A stretch of 64,000 bases of DNA from Mesorhizobium sp. B2-3-12 (GCF_006442205.1 NZ_VFVR01000004.1:62001-126000); one strand, 5' to 3'; positions 1 through 10,681 are shown, numbered from the stretch's first letter. Program-made: numbers and translations. Notes: a model not told the origin generated them from the sequence alone.

Positions 1-1
1 G

Positions 2-379
2 GGCTTCGACCCGGACGCGCCCCTGCCGGAAATCCCCGAAACCAACGCCAGCAGGAGCGGCCGTGAGCGCGTCATCGAACTGGCGCGCCAGGAGAAGCTC
101 ACCGTCAGGCAGCTGGCGCAAAGGCTGGGCGGTTATTCCGGCCTAGCCTTCGTCGGCACGCCACAGGCCATCGCCGACGAAATGGAGGAATGGCTCGTCG
201 CCGAGGGCTCCGACGGGTTCAACATCATGTTTCCCTACCTGCCTGCCGGGCTTGACGATTTTGTCGGGAAGGTCGTGCCCGAACTGCAGCGACGGGGCAT
301 ATTCAGGCAGCAATATGAGGGATCGACGCTGCGCGAGAATCTCGGCCTGAAACGGCCTCCCAACCGGTTCTTCGGGTAG
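2..379 (+). CDS. LLM-class flavin-dependent monooxygenase, NtaA/SnaA/DszA type (3' end only)
   Basis: The frame is open from the left edge to the TAG at 377-379, so only about 125 C-terminal residues are present. The text around FVGTPQAIADEMEEW, followed by FNIMFPYLPAGLDDF and the closing LRENLGLKRPPNRFF, is the typical tail of NtaA/SnaA/DszA-family monooxygenases. These use reduced FMN supplied by a separate reductase to oxygenate or cleave small organic molecules. The substrate cannot be told from the tail. A flavin reductase 1.2 kb downstream (1624-2184) is a plausible partner. Truncation is due to the window edge, not a mutation. Confidence 0.85.
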   Translation, partial: GFDPDAPLPEIPETNASRSGRERVIELARQEKLTVRQLAQRLGGYSGLAFVGTPQAIADEMEEWLVAEGSDGFNIMFPYLPAGLDDFVGKVVPELQRRGIFRQQYEGSTLRENLGLKRPPNRFFG

Positions 380-405
380 GACGTCATTCGAGGGGAGCTA
401 GGGCA

Positions 406-1425
406 ATGACGACGCTGACGAACACCCGCATCGTGCTTGCGGCGCGGCCGCAAGGCCGGCCGAAACCGAGCGATTTCCGCGTCGAGTCCGTCGCCATCGG
501 CGAGCCGGGGGAGGGCGAACTGCTCTTGCAGATTCTCTATCTGTCGCTTGATCCCTACATGCGCGGCCGCATGAACGCCGCCAGCTCCTACGCCAAGCCG
601 GTCGAGATCGACGGCGTGATGGAGGGCGGCACGGTGGCGCGTGTCGTCAAATCCCGCCATGCCGGCTTCGCGGAAGGCGATATCGTGCTGTCCCACTCGG
701 GGTGGCAGAGCTTTGCCGTGTCCGACGGCGTCGGGCTGCGCAAGCTCGATCCTGCGGCGGCGCCCGTCACCACCGCGCTCGGAGTGCTTGGCATGCCGGG
801 CTTCACAGCTTATGCCGGCCTGCTCACCATAGGACGGCCAAAGGCCGGCGAGACCGTCGTCGTGGCTGCCGCCAGCGGCGCGGTCGGATCAGCTGTCGGG
901 CAGATTGCGCGCATCAAGGGGGCTCGTGCGGTCGGCATTGCCGGCGGCGCCGAAAAATGCGCTTTCGTGCGCCAGGAACTCGGCTTCGACGCGGTCGTCG
1001 ATCACCGCGCCGATAATTTTGCCGAGCAGCTGAAGGCTGCCTGTCCCGAAGGCATCGACGTTTACTTCGAGAATGTCGGAGGTGCTGTATGGGACGCGGT
1101 GTTTCCGCTGCTCAACGAGTTTGCGCGCGTGCCGGTCTGCGGGTTGATCGCGCAGTACAACATCCCTGTGGATACCGGCGCCGACCGGCTGCCGGTGCTG
1201 ATGCAGCAGGTGCTGCATCGCAGCCTGACGATAAGGGGCTTCATCCAGCGCGAGTTTGTCGATCAGCGCCCAGCCTTCTATCGCGAGATGGCCGAATGGA
1301 TAGCGTCCGGACGTGTGCGGTACCGGGAGGATATCGTGGACGGCATAGCGAATGCGCCGCAGGCTTTTCTGGGGCTTCTCGAAGGAAAGAATTTCGGCAA
1401 GCTCATCGTGCGGGTGGCCGGATAG
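406..1425 (+). CDS. NADP-dependent oxidoreductase, MDR family (CurA / leukotriene B4 dehydrogenase-like)
   Basis: A 339-residue medium-chain reductase of the zinc-independent class that reduces activated double bonds of enones with NADPH. Visible features are the N-terminal SLDPYMRGRM motif (about residues 48-57), the GMPGFTAYAGL stretch, the nucleotide-binding AAASGAVGSAVGQIAR (about 151-166) and FENVGGAVWDAVF, all standard for the PTGR/CurA group. Length matches the family. It starts 26 bp after the monooxygenase stop, behind GAGGGGAGC, so it is probably cotranscribed with it. The physiological substrate is unknown. Confidence 0.88.
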   Translation: MTTLTNTRIVLAARPQGRPKPSDFRVESVAIGEPGEGELLLQILYLSLDPYMRGRMNAASSYAKPVEIDGVMEGGTVARVVKSRHAGFAEGDIVLSHSGWQSFAVSDGVGLRKLDPAAAPVTTALGVLGMPGFTAYAGLLTIGRPKAGETVVVAAASGAVGSAVGQIARIKGARAVGIAGGAEKCAFVRQELGFDAVVDHRADNFAEQLKAACPEGIDVYFENVGGAVWDAVFPLLNEFARVPVCGLIAQYNIPVDTGADRLPVLMQQVLHRSLTIRGFIQREFVDQRPAFYREMAEWIASGRVRYREDIVDGIANAPQAFLGLLEGKNFGKLIVRVAG

Positions 1426-1623
1426 TCATCTCCCGGGATCGGGCCATTCAGGAGGTGGCTGCCGGAACCGCAAATCGCCTTCTTTAAGGGCGGCCCCCCT
1501 GGAAGAAAAATCTTCTCCGAATTCGTCCAATGGCGACCATCAATTCCTTTCGTTCAGCAGCAATGTCTATAAAAACTATGGACATTCTGGTAACCGGTTC
1601 GAACACGGAACAAGGCATCCATC

Positions 1624-2184
1624 ATGACCAATTCGGCCATTGTCGGCTTCTCCGGCAATTTCACGCGGCCCTCAAAGACCCGCGGCTTCGTGGACCATAT
1701 CGTGACCGAGATCGCCGGGCGATACGGCCTCTCCGCCAGCACCCATGACGTCGTCGATCTCGGTCCCAGCCTTGGCAATGCCAAAGGGACGCGCGACCTG
1801 GACGAACAGGCTCGCGCCGTTCTCGAGCGGATCCTGGCCGCCGATGTGCTGGTGGTCGGCTCGCCCACCTACAAGGGCAGCTATACTGGTCTGTTCAAGC
1901 ATTTCTTCGATCTCGTCGACCCGGCGGCCCTCAAGGGCAAGCCGGTGCTGTTGGCGGCGACCGGCGGCGGTGACCGCCACGCGCTGATCGTCGAGCATCA
2001 GCTGCGGCCTCTGTTCGGCTTCTTCGAAGCCTTTACGCTGCCGACGGCCGTCTACGCCTCGGAGAAGGATTTCGTCGACGGCGTGCTGGCATCCGAGGCG
2101 ATCCGGGCCCGCGTCGGCCTCGCGGTGGACGATGTCGGCGTGGCGCTCTTCGGACGGCAGCGCGCCAGGATCGCCGCCGAATAG
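1624..2184 (+). CDS. NADPH-dependent FMN reductase (flavodoxin-like fold)
   Basis: A 186-residue flavoprotein of the NADPH-dependent FMN reductase family. Family marks are the N-terminal GFSGNFTRPSKTRGFV phosphate-binding loop, VVGSPTYKGSYTGLFKHFFD in the middle, and PVLLAATGGGDRH. MsuE/SsuE-type relatives supply FMNH2 to two-component monooxygenases, so a pairing with the LLM-class monooxygenase ending at 379 is likely but inferred. The 198-bp gap before it has no gene; it contains an AT-rich TATAAAA near 1567 that could be part of its promoter. Confidence 0.87.
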   Translation: MTNSAIVGFSGNFTRPSKTRGFVDHIVTEIAGRYGLSASTHDVVDLGPSLGNAKGTRDLDEQARAVLERILAADVLVVGSPTYKGSYTGLFKHFFDLVDPAALKGKPVLLAATGGGDRHALIVEHQLRPLFGFFEAFTLPTAVYASEKDFVDGVLASEAIRARVGLAVDDVGVALFGRQRARIAAE

Positions 2185-2332
2185 TGCGCTCCGGAAATAT
2201 CCACCTCGCACTTGAGGCGCCGGCGATCGATCGCACCGGCCCCGGGACGCGATCTCCAATCCGCCAAGGTTGCCGTGGTCACGGCCGATGCCGTAGACAA
2301 GCGGCGGTGAATCACGTTGGCGGAGAAGAAAC

Positions 2333-3190
2333 ATGTCGGATCGGATGATAGTCATCTCCGCTGCCAGATCGCATGGTGGTGTGCAGGGCGTCTATTCCCA
2401 TGCTTCGGATGCCTGCGCCTGCGACATGACTTTTGCCGTGTTCGTGCCGCCGCAGGCCCGTGAAAAGCCTTGCCCCGTCGTCTGGTATCTCTCCGGCCTC
2501 ACCTGCACCCACGCCAATGTCATGGACAAGGGCGAGTACAGAAGGATGGCCGCGGAGCTTGGCCTGATCGTCGTTTGTCCCGATACCAGCCCGCGTGGCG
2601 CCGACGTCCCCGACGAGAAGGACAATTGGCGGTTCGGCTGCGGCGCCGGTTTCTATCTCGATGCGACGCAAGAACCCTTCGCCAGGAATTATCGCATGTA
2701 TTCCTATGTTACCGAGGAATTGCCGGCGCTGATCGCGGCGGAATTTCCGGCCGACATGACGCGTCAGGCGATCTTCGGCCACTCGATGGGCGGGCATGGC
2801 GCGTTGACGATAGCACTGAGGAAACCCGAACGCTTCAAGAGCTGCTCGGCCTTCGCGCCGATCGTGCAGCCGAGCACCGCCGGCTGGTCGAAGCCGGCCT
2901 TCGAGAAATATCTCGGCGCGGACAAGGAATCATGGCGACGCTACGATGCCACCTTGCTCATCGAGGATGGTCACCGCTTCCCGGAATTCTTCGTCGATCA
3001 AGGAACATCGGATGGATTCCTCGATGACGGGCTGAGGCCGTGGCTGCTGGAGGCGGCCTGCGCCAAGGCCGGCGTTGCGCTGACGCTTCGCATGCAGGAC
3101 GGCTACGATCACTCCTATTTCTTCATTTCGACATTCATGGACGACCATCTGAAATGGCACGCCCAAAGATTGTTGGATGCTGAGGTCTAA
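2333..3190 (+). CDS. fghA: S-formylglutathione hydrolase
   Basis: A 285-residue esterase-D family enzyme that hydrolyses S-formylglutathione to formate and glutathione, the last step of glutathione-dependent formaldehyde detoxification in the cytosol. The nucleophile motif GHSMGG is at residues 149-154 (Ser151). The Asp lies in the DQGTSDGFL segment and the His in GYDHSYFF. WYLSGLTCTHANVM and CPDTSPRGADVPDE are diagnostic for FGH. It starts after GGAGAAGAAAC. Its stop overlaps by 4 bp the stop of the convergent nucleoside hydrolase. The partner formaldehyde dehydrogenase is not in the window. Confidence 0.95.
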   Translation: MSDRMIVISAARSHGGVQGVYSHASDACACDMTFAVFVPPQAREKPCPVVWYLSGLTCTHANVMDKGEYRRMAAELGLIVVCPDTSPRGADVPDEKDNWRFGCGAGFYLDATQEPFARNYRMYSYVTEELPALIAAEFPADMTRQAIFGHSMGGHGALTIALRKPERFKSCSAFAPIVQPSTAGWSKPAFEKYLGADKESWRRYDATLLIEDGHRFPEFFVDQGTSDGFLDDGLRPWLLEAACAKAGVALTLRMQDGYDHSYFFISTFMDDHLKWHAQRLLDAEV

Positions 3191-4119
3191 TCCCGCAGCA
3201 GGTCGAACATCAGCTTGAAGAAGCGGTCCGCGTCGACTTCGTGGGCGATGCGCGCATTGTCCTTTTCACCGCGCTCGCCCCAGAAATCGGCAACCGTCGC
3301 GCCGAAAGCATAGGTGCCCGACAGATCGACGCCGATATGGGCCGGACGCGTGCGCACCAGCGTCGGGTCGATGGCGAGCGCCAGCGCCAGCGGGTCGTGC
3401 ATGGCGCCGCCGACACCCATCGAGTTGCGGTGCAGCTTCTCGTAAAACAGCAGCCAGTCGTTGACGAGCTTGCCGAGCGGCGTGTCGATCGTGGCGAGTT
3501 CGGCATATTGCGGCGCCTCGATCAGCACCTGCATGGTGACGTCGAGGCCGACCATCAGGATCGGCACGCCGCTGTCCAGCACGATCTTCAGCGCCTCCGG
3601 GTCGCAGAAGGCATTGAATTCCGTCGGCGTGATGATCTCGCTCTTGCGATAGAACACTCCGCCCATCCAGATCAGTTCCTTGATCTTGGGCAGCACATCG
3701 CGATGCTTGAGGATCATCAGGCCGATATTGGTCAGCGGTCCGGTGGCGACGACCAGGATCGGTTCCGGCGTGGCACGGAGCTTGTCGGCCAGGAAGTCGA
3801 CAGCGTGCTGGTCGACCGGCTTGATCGTGGCCTGCGGCAGATAGGGCGAGCCCTCGAGGCCGCTCGGGCCATCGGCGGTGCCGAGCACCAGCGGCCGCGC
3901 CAGCGGACGGTGACACCCTTGAGCGACAGGCACGTCGCCGGCGCCGATATATTCGAGGATGCGCAAGGCGTTGGCGGTCGTCTTCTCGACCTCGGCATTG
4001 CCGCATGTCGTGGTGACGCCAAGCAATTCGATGGCCGGAGAGCGGTGCGCCATGACCAGCGCAATGGCGTCGTCGTGGCCGGGGTCGCAGTCGAACAGGA
4101 TGGGAGTTGCAATGGTCAT
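3187..4119 (-). CDS. Inosine/uridine-preferring nucleoside hydrolase (first copy)
   Basis: This enzyme cleaves the N-glycosidic bond of ribonucleosides to a base and ribose. The calcium/ribose motif DCDPGHDDA (DxDxxxDD) is at the N-terminus. GVTTTCGNA, VATGPLTNIGLM, GGVFYRKSEIITPTEFN and the late HDPLALAL segment are in the usual family order. The start at MTIAT is chosen because GAGGA sits 8 nt upstream; an in-frame ATG 15 nt further upstream would overlap the preceding gene. About 310 residues is normal. It is the last gene of the BMP importer operon and follows a second, divergent paralogue, so two nucleoside specificities are likely. Confidence 0.93.
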   Translation of the reverse strand: MTIATPILFDCDPGHDDAIALVMAHRSPAIELLGVTTTCGNAEVEKTTANALRILEYIGAGDVPVAQGCHRPLARPLVLGTADGPSGLEGSPYLPQATIKPVDQHAVDFLADKLRATPEPILVVATGPLTNIGLMILKHRDVLPKIKELIWMGGVFYRKSEIITPTEFNAFCDPEALKIVLDSGVPILMVGLDVTMQVLIEAPQYAELATIDTPLGKLVNDWLLFYEKLHRNSMGVGGAMHDPLALALAIDPTLVRTRPAHIGVDLSGTYAFGATVADFWGERGEKDNARIAHEVDADRFFKLMFDLLRD

Positions 4120-4130
4120 TTTGTCGGTCC

Positions 4131-5144
4131 TCACGCCGCTTGTTCGTAGCGCGCGATGGTTTGCTTGAAGATGTCCAGGAAGCGGCGGCCGTCGAGATCG
4201 GTGCAGATGCGGGTGGTCTTCGGACCGCCGCCGGGCAGCAACTGCCGGCCGCGATGGGCAACCGTCTGTCCGCGAGCGAGGCGCCCGTCCAGCACGACGT
4301 CGACGAAGAGCGGTTCGGTCATCGTGGCAAGGGCAGGGTCGAAAGCCAGCGCCACGGTGATGACGTCATCCATCGGGAAGCCGACGAGATCGAAGAATTC
4401 GCGCCAGATGTCGATGTAGATCGGAAAGCTGTCGGCGATCATCTCCAGCACGGAATTCTTCCGCGCCACGGCTTGCATGTCGGCGATGTCGTCGCGCGTC
4501 AGCATCGAGGCGGCGACGCGGTTGTCCTCGCAGATGTCGAGCGGCACCAGGATCTTGTCGACGTCGGCGTTGAGCACGATGCGCGAGGCTTCCGGATCGG
4601 CCCAGATGTTGTACTCCGACAGCGGCGTGATGTTGCCCGGCGTCTGGAAGTTGCCGCCAAGCACCAGGAGCCGCTTCAGCGCGCCCGTCAGGCGCGGCTC
4701 CTGCAGCAGCGCCATCGCCGCATTGGTCAGCGGCCCCGTCGTCACCAACGTGATCTCGCCGGGGTTTGCCATCACCGTCTCGATGATGAAATCAACCGCG
4801 TGCCCCGGTGTCGCCTGGCGTGACGGGGTCGGCGCCGGCGGATTGAATTTCTTCAGCCGGTCGCCGAAGCGGGCAACGAGCCGCTTCTCGAAATGGACCG
4901 GCGCTTCCATGTCGGCCTTCGAATTGCCGACGATCGGCCGCCAGGCGCCGGCATGAACCGGAATGTCGTCGCGCCCGGCCAGCGTCAGCGTGTTGAGCAC
5001 GACATTGGTGACCTGCTCGATCGGGCCTGCGGCACCTGTAACCGTGGTCACGCCTTCGAGCCGGACATTGGGATTCGCCGCGGCAAACAGCACGGCCAGA
5101 ATGTCGTCGCCGGCAGAATCCACGTCGAGGATTATGCTTTCCAT
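4131..5144 (-). CDS. Nucleoside hydrolase family protein (second copy)
   Basis: A 337-residue member of the inosine/uridine nucleoside hydrolase family. The metal motif is LDVDSAGDD near the N-terminus, so the DxDxxxDD pattern is kept but the usual Pro-Gly is replaced by Ser-Ala. GVTTVTGAA, LVTTGPLTNAAMALL, LGGNFQTPGNITPLSEYNIWADPEA and FPMDDVITVALAFDP follow in order. It is clearly diverged from the neighbour at 3187-4119 and probably has a different base preference. It lies 11 bp upstream of that gene and 10 bp downstream of the importer permease, so all belong to one transcript. Confidence 0.9.
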   Translation of the reverse strand: MESIILDVDSAGDDILAVLFAAANPNVRLEGVTTVTGAAGPIEQVTNVVLNTLTLAGRDDIPVHAGAWRPIVGNSKADMEAPVHFEKRLVARFGDRLKKFNPPAPTPSRQATPGHAVDFIIETVMANPGEITLVTTGPLTNAAMALLQEPRLTGALKRLLVLGGNFQTPGNITPLSEYNIWADPEASRIVLNADVDKILVPLDICEDNRVAASMLTRDDIADMQAVARKNSVLEMIADSFPIYIDIWREFFDLVGFPMDDVITVALAFDPALATMTEPLFVDVVLDGRLARGQTVAHRGRQLLPGGGPKTTRICTDLDGRRFLDIFKQTIARYEQAA

Positions 5145-5154
5145 GAGAGTTCCT

Positions 5155-6141
5155 TCATTGCGGATTTTTGTCGACCGGGGCGCTGTTCCTGTCCACCGAC
5201 AAGAGTTTCTGCATCGACGCCAGCGTCTCCTTGATGATTTTTGGCCGCGCCCGGTAGGACAGCGCGAACAGTGCCGTCAGCGCCACCACATAGGGCACGG
5301 TCAGCACCAGGTAGGACGGAAACCCGAAGGTCTGCAGGCGCAGCGAGAAGGCATCGGCGAAGCCGAACAGCAGGCAGCCGGCCAGCACCTTCAGCGGGTC
5401 GCCATTGGAGAAGATCAGGATCGCCACCGCCATGAAGCCGCGACCCGAGGACATGTTCTCGGTGAACATGGTGATGTAGCCGAGCGACAGATGCGCGCCC
5501 GCCAGTCCCGCCAGCAAACCGCACAGCAGCGAGGCGATGTAGCGGACGCGGGTGATCGAGATGCCGAGCGCTTCGGCGGCTTCGGGCTTTTCGCCGACGA
5601 CGCGGATGTAGAGCCCGAGCCGGGTGCGGTTGTAGAACAGCACCAGCAGCGGCACGGCGATGAAGGCGACATAGACGATTGGCGTGAACCCCGAGATCAG
5701 TGGTGCCCATGAGCCGAGCAGTGCCTGCGCGCCGGGTATCTGCACCTTGGGCAGGCCAACGATGCCGTGACCGACGATCGATCCGCGCGTGCCGAAAATC
5801 GCTTTCATCAGCGAGATCGTCATGCCGCCGGCAAGGATGTTGAGCGCCAGCCCGACGACCACTTCATTGGCCCGGAACGTCACCACCAAAACGGCAAAGG
5901 CGAGCGCGAAGGCAAGGGCCGCGGCAACGCCACAGGCAACCCCCGCGAAGGCCGAACCCGTCCAGATCGAGCCGATGACGGCGAAGAAGGCGCCGACCAG
6001 CATCTGGCCCTCGAGGCCGATGTTGAAGATGCCGGCCTTGGTGGTGAACGATCCGCCGAGCGCCACCAGGAGAATGGGCGCGGTGGTGCGCAGCGTCGCC
6101 GCGATGAGCGCGACGTTGATGAGCTTGTCTAGAATTTCCAT
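5155..6141 (-). CDS. BMP-type nucleoside ABC importer, permease (NupQ/YufQ-like)
   Basis: A 328-residue inner-membrane protein of the BPD_transp_2 family, with many hydrophobic segments and the characteristic GGSFTTKAGIFNIGLEGQMLVGAFFAVIG near the N-terminus. This subunit pairs with the permease encoded just upstream to form the channel for purine/pyrimidine nucleosides brought in by the Bmp lipoprotein family. It overlaps the upstream permease by 13 bp, typical of tightly coupled translation. The conserved EALGIS loop lies near the middle. Confidence 0.92.
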   Translation of the reverse strand: MEILDKLINVALIAATLRTTAPILLVALGGSFTTKAGIFNIGLEGQMLVGAFFAVIGSIWTGSAFAGVACGVAAALAFALAFAVLVVTFRANEVVVGLALNILAGGMTISLMKAIFGTRGSIVGHGIVGLPKVQIPGAQALLGSWAPLISGFTPIVYVAFIAVPLLVLFYNRTRLGLYIRVVGEKPEAAEALGISITRVRYIASLLCGLLAGLAGAHLSLGYITMFTENMSSGRGFMAVAILIFSNGDPLKVLAGCLLFGFADAFSLRLQTFGFPSYLVLTVPYVVALTALFALSYRARPKIIKETLASMQKLLSVDRNSAPVDKNPQ

Positions 6142-7165
6142 CGCCGCTCCCCCGCCTGGCTGTCGCCGCGGCGCCTGATCAGAACCTGCGCCGAAACGCT
6201 GAGGATGATCAGCGCCTGGATCACGGTGATGATTTCACGCGACGCGCTGGTATCGACCTCGAGCAGCAGCGACCCGCTGCGCAGCGCGCCAAAGAACAGC
6301 GCCGTCACGATGGTGGCAACCGGCGAGCCGTTGGCGAGCAGGGCCGCGATCAGCCCGTCGAAGCCGAAGCCGGGCGCGAAGCCCTCCATGAACCGGTGAT
6401 GCACGCCGAGCGTCTCGACACCGCCGGCCAGCCCGCCGACGGCGCCCGAAAGCAGCAGCACGATGAAGCCCTGCCGTTTCACGTTGACGCCGCCATATTC
6501 GGCGAATTTCGGCGCCGACCCAACCATGGTGACGCCGTAACCCCAACTGGTGTAGCGGAAGACCAGCGCGACGCCGACCGCCAGCAGCAGACCGATCGCC
6601 AGCCCCCAGTTCAGCCGCGAGAATGAAAAGATCTCCGGTAGATAGGCTGTGGCCAGGATCGGTGGCGTCTCCGACCAACCGCCGGGCCGCTTGAACAGGA
6701 AGATGGTGAAGTAGGAAGTGAGCAGCACGGCGATGTAGTTCGACAGGATCGTCGAGACCACTTCGTTGGTGTTGTAGCGGGCACGGAAATAGGCGGGGAT
6801 GGCAACCCAGGCAGCGCCCGCGACGATCGCGAGCGCCAGTGCTGCCAGCGTGTGGATGCCCGCGGGCAGGGAAAAGCTGAAGCCGACCCAGGCGGCGGCA
6901 AATCCGCCAAGGAAAAGCTGGCCTTCGATGCCGACATTGAACATGCCGCCACGCAGGCCGATGCAGGCGGCGACGCCGCAGATCAGGATCGGTGTCGTCT
7001 GCAGCAAGGTGCCGGCAATCTTTTCCTGGTCGCCGAAAGCGCCGCGCAGCAGCGTCATCAGGACACGGACCGGGCTTTCGCCGACCATGAGGATGATGAT
7101 CGCCCCCAGCAGCAACGCAACGCCTACGGCGATGACCTGACCGGAAACGGCGCGCAAACGGTCAC

Positions 7166-7169
<4 letters not shown>
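6129..7169 (-). CDS. BMP-type nucleoside ABC importer, permease (NupP/YufP-like)
   Basis: A 346-residue BPD_transp_2 family membrane protein with the family motif GLRGGMFNVGIEGQLFLGG and about eight to ten hydrophobic segments. GFAPGFGFDGLIAALLANGSP in the C-terminal half is typical of the larger of the two permeases in guanosine/uridine-type importers. It overlaps the ATPase gene by 4 bp (ATGA) and the next permease by 13 bp. It acts in the inner membrane with the permease at 5155-6141, the ATPase at 7166-8731 and the binding protein at 8838-9842. Confidence 0.92.
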
Positions 7170-8731
<1,562 letters not shown>

Positions 8732-8767
8732 GATGCTCTCCCAGATTGGGGGCTCTGATAAACTGGA

Positions 8768-8803
8768 CGCTGATCCGTCGCGGCAAGCCGCGGCGGATCA
8801 GCG
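8768..8803 (-). other. Intercistronic stem-loop downstream of the BMP binding-protein gene
   Basis: Two 16-nt arms (8768-8783 and 8788-8803) are complementary except for one G/U pair, with a 4-nt loop. No T-run follows on the transcribed strand, so a simple terminator is unlikely. A structure placed between a binding-protein gene and its transporter genes usually protects the upstream message from 3' decay or causes partial termination. Confidence 0.75.
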
Positions 8804-8837
8804 TAGCGCTTTCTTGGGAGGGATGCGCTGTTGCTGC

Positions 8838-9842
8838 CTACTTCGCCTTGGCGATCGCGATCTTGCCGTCGACGATGCCCTTCTTGATCTCGTCCAGCTT
8901 GGCGGTCACGTCGGCTGGGATCTTGGCGGCGATATCGTCGCAGACCTTGAACTCGACACCGCCCGAAGCGAGGTCGAACGTGCGGGTGCCGGCAGTCACC
9001 TTGTGGCCTCCGACCTCGTCCTTGATCAGCGTGTAGACGGCGATGTCGCCGCGCTTCAACATGCTGCCGAGCACGTTCCCGGGAGCCGTGCCGCACATGT
9101 CGATGTCGACGCCGATCGAATATTTGTCGGCGGCGGCACTTGCCTGCATCACGCCTTCACCCGTTGGGCCGGCGACGTTGTAGACGATGTCGGAGCCCTG
9201 GCCGTAAAGCGCTTGGGCAAGCTCGCTGCCCTTGGCCGGGTCGTCGAAGGTTCCGGCGAACACGGAGTTTACCTTCACATCTGGCGCCGCATGCTTGGCG
9301 CCCTGTTCGTAGCCGCCAAGGAAGTTGCGGATCACCGGGATGTCGCGGCCGCCGACGAAACCGATTGCCTTGCCATCGCCGATCTTGGGAAATTCGCTGC
9401 CCTTGGCCTCGATCATGCCGGCCAGCGCGCCGGCGATGAAGGAGCCCTGCTCCTCGGCGAAGTTGGCGTAGATCATGTTGGGATTGTCGAGCACGCCGTC
9501 GATGAACACGAAGCGCTGGTCGGGATATTCCTTGCTGACCTTCTGCAGCGAATCCACCAGCTCCCAGCCCATCACGAAGATGAGGTCGTACTGCTTGCCC
9601 TTGGCAAGGTTTTCGAACTGCTCCTGATAGTCCAGTGCGCGATTGCCGGTGTCGACCAGCTTGAGGTCGATGCCGAAATCGGTCTTGGCCTTGTTGAGAC
9701 CGTTGACGATCGAAACGCCAAAGCCCTGCGCGAAGTATCCCGAGATGGCGGCCACGGAAACCTTGGCCTGTGCGGCGGCCGATCCCAACGAAATGGCCAG
9801 CATCGTGCCGGCCAGAAATAAACTCTTGAGCGCCCTTGTCAT
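8838..9842 (-). CDS. BMP family ABC transporter substrate-binding protein (nucleoside-type)
   Basis: A 334-residue periplasmic protein with a signal peptide (about residues 1-25, cut after ...GSAAAQA; no lipobox Cys). The mature part fits the Bmp/PnrA family: GYFAQGFGVSIVNGLNKA, DLIFVMGWELVDS, FVFIDGVLDNPN, AIGFVGGRDIPVIRNFLGGY and YNVAGPTGEGVMQA. PnrA-like proteins bind nucleosides, which fits the two nucleoside hydrolases at the end of this operon. The start has AAGGGGAA upstream. It is the first gene of a six-gene minus-strand operon. Confidence 0.93.
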   Translation of the reverse strand: MTRALKSLFLAGTMLAISLGSAAAQAKVSVAAISGYFAQGFGVSIVNGLNKAKTDFGIDLKLVDTGNRALDYQEQFENLAKGKQYDLIFVMGWELVDSLQKVSKEYPDQRFVFIDGVLDNPNMIYANFAEEQGSFIAGALAGMIEAKGSEFPKIGDGKAIGFVGGRDIPVIRNFLGGYEQGAKHAAPDVKVNSVFAGTFDDPAKGSELAQALYGQGSDIVYNVAGPTGEGVMQASAAADKYSIGVDIDMCGTAPGNVLGSMLKRGDIAVYTLIKDEVGGHKVTAGTRTFDLASGGVEFKVCDDIAAKIPADVTAKLDEIKKGIVDGKIAIAKAK

Positions 9843-9920
9843 ATCATTCCCCTTCAGCTTTTTTCAGCTTTTGAAGCCACGCCTTGACCATCCCCACATA
9901 TTACCGGAATACCGGCGAGT

Positions 9921-9966
9921 TCGTTGATGGTCATATGAGTTTATGAGCGGTCATACAGGCTGTCAA
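9921..9966 (-). promoter_or_regulatory. Promoter of the nucleoside importer operon with shared operator (site 1)
   Basis: Reading the minus strand, TTGACA (9961-9966), a 17-bp spacer and TAAACT (9938-9943) make a good sigma70-type promoter. Immediately downstream lies the 18-bp word TCGTTGATGGTCATATGA (plus-strand sense, 9921-9938), identical to the word at 21104-21121. Its position over the expected transcription start suggests repressor binding. Confidence 0.7.
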
Positions 9967-10020
9967 TCGCCCTCCGGTGCAGTTTTCTTGCGGCTTTCCC
10001 TGCATCGTCGGTGTCGGCGC

Positions 10021-10062
10021 TTGACAAACACCGGTGATGCATAATTGTTGATACTCTAACGA
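10021..10062 (+). promoter_or_regulatory. Promoter region of the DUF1185 pair with operator-like sequence (site 5)
   Basis: TTGACA is at 10021-10026, followed 18 nt later by TTGTTGATACTCTAACGA (10045-10062). This agrees with the operator at 9921 over TYGTTGAT, the central TC and the outer ACRA, but the centre and the inner right part differ, so it is the weakest of the five sites. The -10 box is not clear. The site lies about 35 bp upstream of the start codon. Confidence 0.45.
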
Positions 10063-10096
10063 GTTTTCATGAGTGACGGGACGAAGGATACGCGCG

Positions 10097-10681
10097 ATGC
10101 CGGCTGTTGTGGTCAGGAAATTTCTGGTTCAGGTCGAAGAAATCTTCCATGAGGGCGGCCCGCTTTCGGCGCGCCCGCCCAAGCGCGGCGCGATCGTGGC
10201 CGTCATCGCCAACCCCTTCGCCGGGCGCTACGTGGAGGAGATCACCGGATTCATGGAGGATCTGAAGCCGCTCGGCCTCGAAATGGCGCGGCGCCTGATC
10301 GATGCCATGGGCGAGGGGACCGCGGCCATCGAAGGCTATGGCAAAGGTGCCGTCGTCGGCGCCGCCGGCGAACTCGAACACGGTGCGCTCTGGCACAATC
10401 CGGGCGGCTACGCGATGCGCGAACTTCTCGGCAACGCTAGGGCTATCGTGCCCTCGACCAAGAAGGTCGGTGGCCCCGGAACCCGCATCGACATTCCGAT
10501 CACGCACATAAACGCCTCCTATGTGCGCAGCCATTTCGACGCCATCGAGATCGGCGTCGGCGACGCGCCGCGCAGCGACGAGATGGCGGTCATCCTGGCG
10601 ATGACCACCGGTGCGCGTGTCCACGCACGCGTCGGCGGCCTGGCGGCGGCCGACATCAAGGGCGAGGATGGATTGCGATGA
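10097..10681 (+). CDS. DUF1185 / AA_synth family protein (first of a tandem pair)
   Basis: A 194-residue protein of the family annotated 'amino acid synthesis' (PF06684), whose biochemical role is not established. Segments shared with the next gene are the N-terminal RKF/RII..VEE..EGG, R..A.AVI.NP.AG..VE, E.LGKG/GYGKGAVVGAAGELEHGA, the IPLTH-like ITHINA and VRSHFDAIEI. The start at MPAVVV is chosen for GAAGGA upstream. It overlaps its paralogue by ATGA. The catabolic neighbours and shared operator suggest a catabolic enzyme subunit, perhaps one half of a heteromer. Confidence 0.82.
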   Translation: MPAVVVRKFLVQVEEIFHEGGPLSARPPKRGAIVAVIANPFAGRYVEEITGFMEDLKPLGLEMARRLIDAMGEGTAAIEGYGKGAVVGAAGELEHGALWHNPGGYAMRELLGNARAIVPSTKKVGGPGTRIDIPITHINASYVRSHFDAIEIGVGDAPRSDEMAVILAMTTGARVHARVGGLAAADIKGEDGLR

